DNA of 64,000 nucleotides, taken from contig OZ029929.1 of NCBI GenBank assembly GCA_964023275.1, positions 682,001-746,000 on the forward strand. Reading direction: 5' to 3'. The translations under genes and the position numbers were made by a program. The notes under the pieces are model-generated. The model made no database searches, had not been told where the DNA came from, and worked only from the letters and a program-made list of their open reading frames with translations. The DNA is from Norana najaformis (Eukaryota > Annelida > Clitellata > Crassiclitellata > Hormogastridae). Each line of letters begins with the position of its first letter. The stretch's first letter is position 1. Of the stretch, positions 54,701 to 64,000 are shown in pieces.

Positions 54701-57620
54701 CTGATGTTTTCCTGGGAAAAGTACGTGCTTCAAGAAGCGACTGCCTTGAAATACTGAATGGCCTAAGATAAGCGCTGATGGAAGTAATAATTTATTAATA
54801 GTAAAAATATAATAATGATAATATTAATATTATTCTTATTCATTGCAAAGTAATATTTTCCAGAGGTTTGATACATAATAAGATGGTTTTTAAAGCTGAA
54901 ATAAATACGAGATCGATGTCCGTTACTATGTTATATACGAATTTGTGTGATGATGAAGCTTGTAATAAAAAGGCTTTGCTGTTTTAGTTCACAGATTTAT
55001 GTTGCTCCAGTATCCAGTGACAAGCTTCCATCGAAGGTGATAAGCTATGGAGATGTTTCAAACTCTGACAATCTCTTCCAACTATTCGTTCTGTCAGTTC
55101 TGTGAAGTCTTTCAGGTCTAAACTTTCTGTCCATTTCAACTTAATGCCCACCATAGCCTAACTTCTGGTTCCTTTAACCTATCGAAATTCAACCCGGCCT
55201 CTCCAATGGGTTATCATTCTGGATTGCGATTCCGACTTGAAGTGACCATCGACTGATGCCTTGGGCATTATGATAACGGCACTATAGAAGTCTTTAGATT
55301 AGATTAGAGGTTCCACTGGCCTGACTTAACTTTCTCACCTGGATTCCTGAATTTGTTAAGTTCTTCCACTGGCCAAGATTAATTTCCCTGAGTTGTGACA
55401 GGTTCTTCGTCTCAATGATCAGCTGAAGGACTCTCTCCTCCTGCTTGATCCAACCAAACGACAGATCAAGCTTTCGCCAGAGGATCGACTGCTTTGATAA
55501 TTCGTTCCAAAGGCGATTTACTCTCGCGACTCTTCAGGAAACAAGCACAGCACTTGATACAATACGGTAAAGACTGTCAGGTAATGTGAAGATTGTCATG
55601 TAATGTGAAGATTGTCAGGTAATGTGAAGATTGTCAGGTAATGTGAAGATTGTCATGTAATGTGAAGATTGTCAGGTAATGTGGAGATTGTCAGGTAATG
55701 TGAAGATTGTCAGGTAATGTAAAGATTGTCAGGTAATGTGAAGATTGTCAAGTAATGTGGAGATTGTCAGTTAATGTAAAGACTGTCAGGTAATGTAAAG
55801 ATTGTCAGGTAATGTGGAGATTGTCAGGTAATGTGGAGATTGTCAGGTAATGTGAAGATTGTCAGGTAATGTGAAGATTGTCAGGTAATGTGAAGATTGT
55901 CAGGTAATGTAAAGATTGTCAGGTAATGTGAAGATTATCAGGTAATGTAAAGATTGTCAGGTAATGTACGTAATGAAGTGTAGCTTAAAGGAATGTAAGA
56001 TTATATAAAAGCCAACTGATTTTTATTCACAATATTTTTCTCTGATGTGTTTTCCAACAACTGTGGCATATTTTCAGCTTAACCCCAAACACTGCATTAT
56101 TTTCAGATCTGTTACACAGCCATGCCTCAGCGCTATTTTGAGGTTCTTAAAACAGGTTATATTAGGAGCACATTAGCCGACTGGTTACAGAGCTCAGCTC
56201 AAAACGTGGAGGGTATGGGTTGAAGCTTCTCCCCTGAGATGGTTACGATGTAGGGACTTTGAGGAGTCTTTCACTCACAATTGCTCATCGACTGATGCTC
56301 CGTCATTAGATAGTGGTGCTTAATAAATGCAGAATAACAATATGTTCAAATACACACACAATGTCTAATGAACAGAAACTCGACAACAGTTTCATATGAT
56401 ACACAGGGATTCGATGCAAACCTAAATTTGAAAATGCTTCTCTTACGAAAGCCAGGTAGACAAAGCCAACATCATTGATTACGTTCTCTGTTCTGTTTCA
56501 CTTCTTTCTCTTCTGCTCATCTCTCACTTTCCCATTCAATTCCAAACACCATCCACACCATCCAACTCTTGGACCAAACTCTTCCTGCCTATCAACTGAA
56601 CGCCTACCAATAAGCTGTATATGAATAAGCTGGTTCCCACGACTTAGCTTTAGTAGGGCGCTGTAGAAATCTCAAGCTTACAATTACGATTACTTGATGC
56701 AACCATCAATTGATGTCTTGTTTGTTATCTTCGTGGTGCTACAGAAGTCACAAGATTAGATTAGATTAGATTGGTCCGAGCGTACCGACAGAGAGTAGGT
56801 AGAGGTCCGTCAGAATCGACGATGGTCTTGAAAATCTTAACCAGGATGAAGGACGGCAGAAATTGGCCCCAACGATCGATTTCATCCGTTGTTTCAGACA
56901 AACTTCGCTTTTTACAGATCTTGAGCTTTAGTAGATCGGGTTCGGATGTCCGCAAGCTCGTTGCCAAGATGACGTCGTTTGTGCCATGGTTGCCAGGCAA
57001 CGCGCTGTCGACATTGACAACATATGTGGTGGAGTCATCGCTGTTATGGGGCACTTTAGACAGCTGTCCAGTCTTTCGTTTCTTGGCCTCCTGACGTTTC
57101 TGTGGCGATGACCTCTGACTCTTGCTGCTAAAAACAGAACCAAACCTCGAACATCAACCCAAAAATTCCCACGAACTTTTACCCAAACTCTAACCCCTAC
57201 CATAGTACCTTTTCAGTCTCGGCTGTGCTACAGCACTATATAAATCATCTTATTATTATTATTAATATTATTAGTATCAGTATTATTATATAATATGTTG
57301 TCTAGCGATGAGGCGCTCTCTCTCGTGATCTATATCTTTGTGAAGTTCTTCAAATGTGCTTGGATACATAGTTACATACATACTAACTCAACTCAAACTC
57401 TAATCTTAAACCGATTCTAACCAGAACCCTAATCCTAGGTGACGAGTGCAATGACCGACCCTTCTCCGCGACGTTTCCTGGGTTTGACGGAGGAAGCCGA
57501 AGCCTCTGGAGTGTAATCGGAGTCGCTAGAATCGCTCGATGGCCACCCATCTCCGCCAGAAAACGAAAACAACATCGGATTCTTAGGATCCTTCTTAACA
57601 CCCAGAATTCCCTTCTTCAT
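48411..57620 (-). CDS. FBXL6: F-box/LRR protein, FBXL6 orthologue, 10 exons, complete
   Basis: Ten exons on the - strand join in phase into 576 residues. A Lys/Ser-rich N-terminus (about 1-138) precedes an F-box from about 140 (RWGQFLPSFILVKIFKTIVD, SDGPLPTLCRVARVNRLWNE). Leucine-rich repeats follow to the end (CPLLTSINLSGTRVNSVGV, LKVLDIRGCTSVT, ENLDLRGTQIS). The C-terminus, LHLDSCRGLPRGMKKEYSG, matches human FBXL6 (LNLESCRCLPRGLKRAY, from memory). Family role: substrate receptor of an SCF ubiquitin ligase, F-box binding SKP1 and LRRs binding substrate. Slightly longer than the human protein (539). The ATG at 57620 is the only good start, but exon 1 has a non-ideal donor (GG/GTCGGT). It is head to head with C15orf61 across about 3.1 kb. 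Confidence 0.94.
48610..49146. repeat. FBXL6 intron 9: (CT)n and AT-rich runs
   Basis: (CT)n at 48690-48725, then TAAATTAATG-type repeats and (TA)n at 48870-48890. Confidence 0.8.
49147..49301 (-). CDS. FBXL6: FBXL6 exon 9 (residues 460-511)
   Basis: Encodes WQHSLVVLDLSWNIYPG and SKLENLDLRGTQISCARVQ. Acceptor CTTTCAG, donor GCA/GTAAGA, phase 0 to 2. Confidence 0.94.
49335..49435. repeat. 15-bp minisatellite just upstream of the exon 9 acceptor
   Basis: About seven units of AGTGTTAGGTGCCAG. In the sense (-) strand each reads CTGGCACCTAACACT with the branch-point-like CCTAAC, lying about 35-135 nt upstream of the acceptor. Confidence 0.93.
49445..49720 (+). mobile_element. SINE B copy
   Basis: GTGGCACAATGGCCTACTGG head, GGGTTCGACTCC B box, AGCACTAGACCCATGTCCAG body. 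Antisense in FBXL6 intron 8. Confidence 0.8.
50170..50490. repeat. 60-bp tandem repeat, about five copies
   Basis: Units share GAAAATACATGCTGGATAAA, AAGGCCAGGTCAAGTCATA and AGGTCAAGCAGAATGACTG. Confidence 0.93.
50766..50928 (-). CDS. FBXL6: FBXL6 exon 8 (residues 405-459)
   Basis: Encodes ILKKSYGLKVLDIRGCTSV and LPVTDLEQLFIS (human RLLDLRGCARIT...LEQLHL). Acceptor TGCTGTAG, donor AAG/GTAATC, phase 2 to 0. Confidence 0.95.
50929..51939. repeat. FBXL6 intron 7: reverse tRNA-like SINE, SINE C, SINE B
   Basis: 50985-51200 is a reverse SINE with a tRNA-like head (- strand GTGGTGTAGTGGTATGGTTG and GGGTTTGAATC). 51215-51345 SINE C (+). 51600-51895 SINE B (+). Confidence 0.7.
51940..52040 (-). CDS. 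FBXL6: FBXL6 exon 7 (residues 372-405)
   Basis: Encodes PGFPNLQELDLGISGSS and GCEVSNNFLHR (human PGFPSLEELCL...VSNEVLGR). Donor ACAG/GTTTTT is non-optimal but phase and homology fix it; a more distal GT at 51912 would break the match. Phase 0 to 2. Confidence 0.9.
52041..53145. repeat. FBXL6 intron 6: SINEs, GGTAAG-rich stretch, partial exon 6 copy
   Basis: 52184-52260 and 52300-52450 are repeat ends. 52535-52700 SINE A (+). 52820-52930 SINE C. 52958-53050 is a damaged copy of the end of exon 6 with its donor. TTACCTTACC steps throughout (sense GGTAAGGTAA) give many donor-like sites. Confidence 0.7.
52958..53050 (-). pseudogene. Duplicated 3' end of FBXL6 exon 6 with donor
   Basis: Parallels 53122-53207: sense strand has CAGATTCTG, then GCGCCATTCC, CCATGCCTC, AAGGAACAG/GTAACA. 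The copy reads ATTCTGTGA where the exon reads ATTCTGAGA, so it carries a stop in the original frame. Confidence 0.8.
53146..53310 (-). CDS. FBXL6: FBXL6 exon 6 (residues 317-371)
   Basis: Encodes TTCSQLEVLDISNVLFTSD and CCPRLQILRLSNAPFRI (human CCPQLQVLEVS...CPQLQVLRLLN). Acceptor GCTTGTAG, donor CAG/GTAACG, phase 0 to 0. Confidence 0.94.
53768..53890 (-). CDS. FBXL6: FBXL6 exon 5 (residues 276-316)
   Basis: Encodes AMHHLLETRGNKVHSLNLSA, an LRR-like segment. Acceptor TTTGACAG, donor GCG/GTAGGA, phase 0 to 0. Confidence 0.88.
53891..54445. other. FBXL6 intron 4
   Basis: AT-rich with an (AAT)n run near 54280 and 54340; nothing else recognised. Confidence 0.6.
54446..54574 (-). CDS. FBXL6: FBXL6 exon 4 (residues 233-275)
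   Basis: Encodes LLADNCPLLTSINLSGTRV and LVDRCPDLNSFDLSSIK, two LRR units with CP-L spacing. Acceptor GACGCAG, donor AAG/GTATTG, phase 0 to 0. Confidence 0.93.
54575..55338. repeat. FBXL6 intron 3
   Basis: (ATT)n plus the CCCAGGTTTAAAAATTC motif near 54640. 55216-55305 is a reverse copy of the TTAGATTAGATTA-ended repeat. No exon. Confidence 0.55.
55339..55531 (-). CDS. FBXL6: FBXL6 exon 3 (residues 168-232)
   Basis: Encodes VARVNRLWNELSKQSILWRK, the second half of the F-box, and LREINLGQWKNLTNSGIQ. Acceptor TCCTGAAG, donor CAG/GTGAGA, phase 2 to 0. Confidence 0.95.
55570..55975. repeat. 19-bp minisatellite upstream of exon 3, ~21 copies
   Basis: Unit GTCAGGTAATGTGAAGATT on the + strand. 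In the gene's sense strand each unit contains CATTACCTGAC, with the branch-point-like CTGAC. It starts only about 40 bp upstream of the acceptor. Confidence 0.96.
55976..56785. repeat. FBXL6 intron 2 remainder: SINE A and LINE tail
   Basis: 56165-56340 SINE A (+). 56470-56695 LINE tail (+) ending CTTACAATTACGATTAC. 56700-56772 TTAGATTAGATT repeat end. Confidence 0.7.
56786..57127 (-). CDS. FBXL6: FBXL6 exon 2 (residues 54-168)
   Basis: Encodes a basic stretch (KRQEAKKRKTG) and the first half of the F-box. Acceptor TTTTTAG (a NAGNAG-like alternative starts 3 bp later), donor GTCG/GTACGC, phase 2 to 2. Confidence 0.93.
57460..57620 (-). CDS. FBXL6: FBXL6 exon 1 coding part (residues 1-54)
   Basis: Begins MKKGILGVKKDPKNPMLFSF; Ser/Asp-rich (SSDSSDSDYTPEAS). 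The donor GG/GTCGGT is weak and inferred from phase; the reading frame stops shortly after it, so a splice is needed here. Confidence 0.8.
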
Positions 57621-57932
57621 TGCACCACCTGAAAATCACAATAATCGTCAACAGCCGTGGAAGCAATAGGGTGTCGTTAAACGCTGGATGCTACTACTGT
57701 AGCTTAGGCAACAGAAGCGTTTGGAACATCTGCAGCACAATAAGCCATCAAAGGGCATATTCCACAGGGAGACTACAACAGTATCCTAAACTTTTGTCAA
57801 ATTTTGCATTTCACTCACCTAAGTGCACCAAATGGTCTCCACTAAAACTAGATCAGCATATCACGCAACGATTGAATTTCGTAACTTGTATTTTGACAGT
57901 TTAACGATTTAATTTCCGTGTTTCTGATGTTC

Positions 57933-57999
57933 GCCATGTTGATTTCAAACTTAGATGACGTCATAAACAACAACTTGAACTCGACATCTGGTAACTGCC
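57933..57999. repeat. Target-site duplication, left copy (~67 bp)
   Basis: Identical to 58494-58560, from GCCATGTTGATTTCAAAC to CATCTGGTAACTGCC. One or two bases at each end are ambiguous because of microhomology. Confidence 0.93.
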
Positions 58000-58493
58000 T
58001 GTTCTGTTCTGTTCTGTTCTCAGCCTTCCTCGTTCCGAGATTCGGCCGCATCATGCACAATGTTCCTCCAGTGTCCTCTGTCTTCCACCAGCCTGAGCAT
58101 CTCCTCCATTGTTAGCCCAGTCCATGCCCTGATGTTGCCCAGCCAGTTTATTCTCGGTCTTCCTCTTTTCCGTCCTCCCGGTATTGTGCCCTGTATTATC
58201 TCCTTCTCGATGCATGTTCCCTCCTTCCTCATGATGTGGCCAAAATAGATCAATTTCCTTTTCCTTACTGTCTTCAAAAGATTCCTCTCTACTCCAGCCG
58301 CTTCCAGTACCCATTCATTTGACCGCATTTCCATCCACGATATTTGCATGATCATTCTTAGACATTTCATCTCGAATGCTTCTATCCTCCTCTCTTCCTC
58401 CTTCCTCAAAGTCCAACTCTCACATCCGTACAGTGCCACCGGCCATACTAATGTCATCAAGAGCCTCATCTTTGTTACCAGTGATATGCCATG
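58000..58493 (-). mobile_element. 5'-truncated copy of the RTE-like LINE
   Basis: Same 3' end as 2915-6094 (AACAG-type tail, stop, last 149 codons), cut off at the ATATGCCATGG position. Only about two substitutions against the full-length copy. Flanked by a ~67-bp duplication; FBXL6 lies just downstream on the same strand. Confidence 0.93.
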
Positions 58494-58560
58494 GCCATGT
58501 TGATTTCAAACTTAGATGACGTCATAAACAACAACTTGAACTCGACATCTGGTAACTGCC
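58494..58560. repeat. Target-site duplication, right copy (~67 bp)
   Basis: Perfect copy of 57933-57999. Confidence 0.93.
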
Positions 58561-60234
58561 AGACTAATTTTAATCAAACATTTTGCCCGTTTTAATAAAA
58601 CAGGCTTTATGTGTAATTGGAACCCCGAAACTAGATTTCGAATTGCATTAAAATCTCTGGTTTTTGATAATGATGCTCTTCAGCAAGGGTGTTTAATGGG
58701 GGTCAAATCAGGAAACTGAGCTTTCAGCTCACTTAATTGGAGATCTAACAACTGTTTTTAGTCATCGAGGCTTTAACGATCTTTGTTTTCTCTTCACGAT
58801 TTTCGTTGTGTATTCTGTCATCTCTTCGGCACATTTTTACTGAAAAACATTACTTTGGATGATAAACTTTTCCTCTTTCCTATTCACCATACCTTCCAGC
58901 TTTTAACCCATCCTGAAAAATTAAGAACCTGGATTTTTACCATTACGGTCAAAATGGGTTCTGTCCGCACTGCTGACTCTCCTGGTCAGCAGCATTAAAT
59001 TTACAGATTATGTAGACACGGAATAACAAACTTATTAAAATAAAATGCTTACCTAATATTGCGCCAAAGAAGTTTGTTGCTTTCGGAGGTCAAGGTCGTC
59101 AATCGTGTTGTTGATATGGAGGTGTTTATTTTTAAAAATTACTTCTAGTTTTTAAAATCTGTTTGGAATTTTAAATGTCTTCGTAAGAGAAAAACAGATC
59201 GGACTCGTACCATTCTGTGAATTAAACGCCGTATGGGACAGGCTCACACCCCTTTGGAATAAACTCCCGCCAGAATTGCGACAGTTGTCTGGTCAATCAC
59301 ACGAACTCACCAACACTTCACCTCTTTCAGTTTCTGCGCAGGTCTTTCACTCAAGACTGAAAACACTTCTTTTCCAGAAATCTTATCCTGATTCTTCCTC
59401 TTCCCCTTATCTCTCTTCTCGCTTCAATTTCAAACAGCATCCACCGTAGCCGTCCGACTGTCTGAGTGCCTGACTCCTGGATCTTGACCCTTTCACACGC
59501 GCGTTACACTTAAGTGTAACCCTAACACCTCCAACGGGAGCACCTCATCCTTAAAATTTGGTAATCGCTCCATAGCCATAGCTGCCCCCACCACTCTGGA
59601 ATAAACTCCCCCTAGAACTGCGACAGTTTTCCGACCCATCATACAAACTCATTGATGCTCCACCGCTTGCAGTTTATGCTTCGGCCTTTCATTTAAAACT
59701 GAAAACATTCCTATTTCACAGATCCTATCCTGACACCCCTTCTTCCTCTTGTTTCTCTCTCTCCCTCCTCTCCAACCCCAAACACCACCCCCTGTAGCTG
59801 CCACGCTGTCTCTTCGTCTGACTTTTGGATCTTGACCTGGAACCGGACCCTTTTGCCTATCGATTCTGTTTTGACTGAGCGCCTGTGAATAAGCTGGTCC
59901 CCGTGGCGCGGCTTTCGTTGGGCGCTGTAGAAATCTCGAAATTACGATTCAGAATGGCCTTAGAATTGGCTCAGTGGATGGCCTTATATTGCCCTCAGAA
60001 TGACCTTAGAATGGCCTCAAAATACATACTCAAAGCATGGCCATAAAAATACATAGGCGCGCTCTCTAAAGGTCAAGAACAAATGACTGATGAATGACTG
60101 AATAAGATCGATTGATTGACCAATTTACTGATCGAATAAATGACTAAGCAAGTAATGGACGCGTGAGCAGATAAGTCAGAAGGGTCGTAGACAGACCCTG
60201 TTCCCCCAAGTGGGGTAGGGGCGGGACAACTGAC
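58561..60234. repeat. Spacer with two LINE tails
   Basis: 59215-59490 and about 59540-59950 are (+) LINE tails with WN(K)LP coding remnants (TLWNKLPLELRQFSD in the second) and the GGGCGCTGTAGAAATCTCGA end. 58561-59200 shows no recognised feature, and no further exon of the neuroligin-like gene. Confidence 0.6.
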
Positions 60235-60420
60235 CTTTCGTGACGGGTGAGATCATGAGCAGGTTGACCATAACAGCCTCATGGCCATGACCTAGGAGGG
60301 TGACGTCATCCTTGTTGCCCCCAAAGGGTCGATTGTTTTCCTGGATCCAGCAAAGGGCGGCGATCTGGTCGAGAAGAGCGTAGTTACCCGGGGCGCTGCT
60401 AACACCCGTGCTGAGGAAAC
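60235..60420 (-). pseudogene. Orphan neuroligin/carboxylesterase-like exon
   Basis: An open 186-nt segment with canonical acceptor (ACATACAG) and donor (AAAG/GTCAGT), phase 1 to 1. It encodes GFLSTGVSSAPGNYALLDQI then AALCWIQENNRPFGGNKDDV and TLLGHGHEAVMVNLLMISP. It matches the neuroligin/cholinesterase core GFLSTGD..APGN.GLLDQ..AL.W...NI..FGGD...VT.FG. The catalytic GESAG serine position reads GHGHEA, so it is non-catalytic like neuroligins. No neighbouring exon is found on either side within the window. It could be an exon of a gene extending right past 64000 whose 3' exons were lost, or a relic. Labelled pseudogene only for that reason. Confidence 0.6.
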
Positions 60421-60745
60421 CTGTATGTTCATTAATCGATTTTGTTTTGACTGAGTGCCTGCGAATATGCTGGTCCCTGCGACGTGGCTTTCGTTGGGCG
60501 CTGTAGAAATCTCGGAATTACGATTACGAAACCGAGTTATTTAAATTTATAGGGCGACTTTAGTCGACTACCGAGATTCTTTTACAATACAATACAACTA
60601 TAATTTAATAATGACCTCCTTACAAAGTTCAGAAGTGCATACACTGAAGCCGGGAAACTTTTATCATGTATTCTCTGCATTCATGGTATTATTAGTTAAT
60701 AATTAATGGTTGGCCTGTTATTTTTACTTCGTAGGGTCATACTTG
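60421..60745. repeat. LINE tail and C15orf61 5' flank
   Basis: 60430-60535 (+) is a short LINE tail ending TTACGATTACGA. 60540-60745 is AT-rich and should contain the promoter/5' UTR of the next gene; no clear core element is seen. Confidence 0.55.
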
Positions 60746-62725
<1,980 letters not shown>

Positions 62726-62822
62726 CAATGTAAAGACTTTTTCGTTCAGGGTGCACGGCTTTTATAGCTGGGATAGGTTGTGTGGGACTGCAGCAGTTGT
62801 TCATCCTGTTAAGAATTTTCTT

Positions 62823-62828
62823 AATAAA
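62823..62828 (+). terminator. Polyadenylation signal AATAAA
   Basis: About 100 bp after the C15orf61 stop codon, followed by a GT-rich stretch. Confidence 0.6.
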
Positions 62829-62989
62829 CAGTGCAAAGGACTTTGAACAGATTACAGTCTGGCAAGTCTTTGATCTTGAATTTTTTTCTGTTCAAAAGAT
62901 CACGATTATGGGGATTACGGATTTATGAGATTATGAAATTTAGTTTTATTAGAAATGAGAACAGAATAATCCCCTTTTATAATATGACA

Positions 62990-64000
62990 ACAATGTATGT
63001 ATGTATGTATGTATGTATCACTAAATTTGTAAAGCGCCTTTAAGTAACTCACAAAGGCACTGCAGCTCGGCTACCTAACGGTCTCTAAACAGGAACGTCT
63101 TGAGACGGGCAGAAAACGTTTCCTGAACTGTTGAACAGGCGAGGAGTCGGATGTCTGGTGGAATAGTGTTCCAGAGAGACGGCCTCACAGTGGAGAAGGT
63201 GCGGCTATAGAAACTTCTTTGTTTAGATTCAATTACCCTAATCGTACTTTACCATCAAGGAATAAATCCCAAAAAGCCAGAGAGCTCTACACTTTTTCCA
63301 ATACAATTAAATTTTGCATCTATCAGTGCTGTGTGCATCATGCATATACGGAGTCAAATGGGAAAGTGGAGCAGATTCAGGCCTGGCAAGGATTTGAACC
63401 CCAACCTTTTGATTGACAGTCCAGCATGCTCACCACTAGACTTGTGCACCCTGTGTGTATGTGTGTGAAGATGATATAGTGCCTTTTAAGAAATTTATAC
63501 TGATGCTAGCTATGCTAGACTCATTGGTGTTGAATGTCAATATACATTATATAATGTATGTATACATATATGTGTGTATATGCAAGTAGACATATATATG
63601 TATATACTTGTATACATACACACACAGACATATATATATATATATATGTATATACTTGTATACATACACACACAGACATATATATATATATATATATATA
63701 TACTTCTAGTATTACTGCCGCAATAGCGGATAAAAATAACCTTATGCAAACACACACACATGCAAATATGCAAATTTATGCATACATCGCTTCTTGGCGT
63801 AATTACATGTGACCTAATTACGTGCAAATGAACTGAGTTCGTAAGCAGAGCCCCCAGTTCCCTTATTGGCTGGGAGCTGATAGTTCAGCTGGCGTTTGAC
63901 AGAGCATTAACAGCGGCCTAGTGTGTTGCAGTTCACTAGATTAAGCTGACGTTCGAACAGTCCAGGGTTCGAATTTTTGTACTTCTGGACAGTCCCTCTG
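62990..64000. repeat. Right-edge repeats
   Basis: (GTAT)n at 62995-63018. 63025-63220 is a reverse LINE end (- strand LWNTIPPDIRLLACSTVQET). 63375-63455 is a reverse tRNA-Asp-like SINE head (- strand AGTCTAGTGGTGAGCATGC, ACTGTCAATC, GGGTTCAAATCC). (TA)n/(CA)n compound runs at 63540-63705. 63830-64000 shows nothing recognisable. Confidence 0.6.

Overview
The window is eukaryotic, metazoan nuclear DNA. Its genes are broken into many short exons with GT-AG introns, and the introns and spacers are filled with LINE ends, tRNA-derived SINEs, micro- and minisatellites. Nothing looks bacterial or viral. The species cannot be fixed from sequence alone. An invertebrate bilaterian is most likely. The intronic minisatellites that copy splice-site sequence recall the 'mirage' minisatellites I remember being described in amphioxus introns (from memory, not checked), so a cephalochordate is a reasonable guess.

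Left half (617-31329, + strand): the 3' part of a P5B-type transport ATPase gene (ATP13A2/3 family, endo-lysosomal polyamine transporters). I trace 22 exons whose splice phases all agree. They give about 1073 residues with TGES, PPALP, DKTGT, KGSPE, TGDN and GDGAND motifs. The N-terminal exons lie off the left edge. Its introns hold a young, intact RTE-like LINE in antisense (2915-6094, 69-bp target duplication), a 25-bp minisatellite made of splice donors (intron 3), an array of acceptor + 36-nt pseudo-exon + donor cassettes (intron 8), a roughly 240-bp tandem repeat (intron 11), a pyrimidine/branch-point-like array (intron 15) and a 42-bp satellite derived from the tRNA head of a local SINE (intron 16).

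Middle (31330-48410): 3' UTR and repeat-rich spacer. It contains one GC-rich single-exon gene at 37751-38965 (+), encoding a 404-residue predicted type II membrane protein with a methyltransferase-like C-terminal domain. Two direct repeats about 3.8 kb apart flank it.

Right part (48411-62725): a complete ten-exon FBXL6 orthologue on the - strand (48411-57620, 576 residues, F-box plus leucine-rich repeats). Next come a 5'-truncated second copy of the same LINE (58000-58493, again with a ~67-bp target duplication), a single orphan neuroligin/carboxylesterase-like exon on the - strand (60235-60420), and a complete three-exon C15orf61 homologue on the + strand (60746-62725, 147 residues). FBXL6 and C15orf61 are head to head about 3.1 kb apart. 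The genes do not form a pathway. The unifying theme is that introns of two genes carry tandem arrays whose units contain splicing signals.
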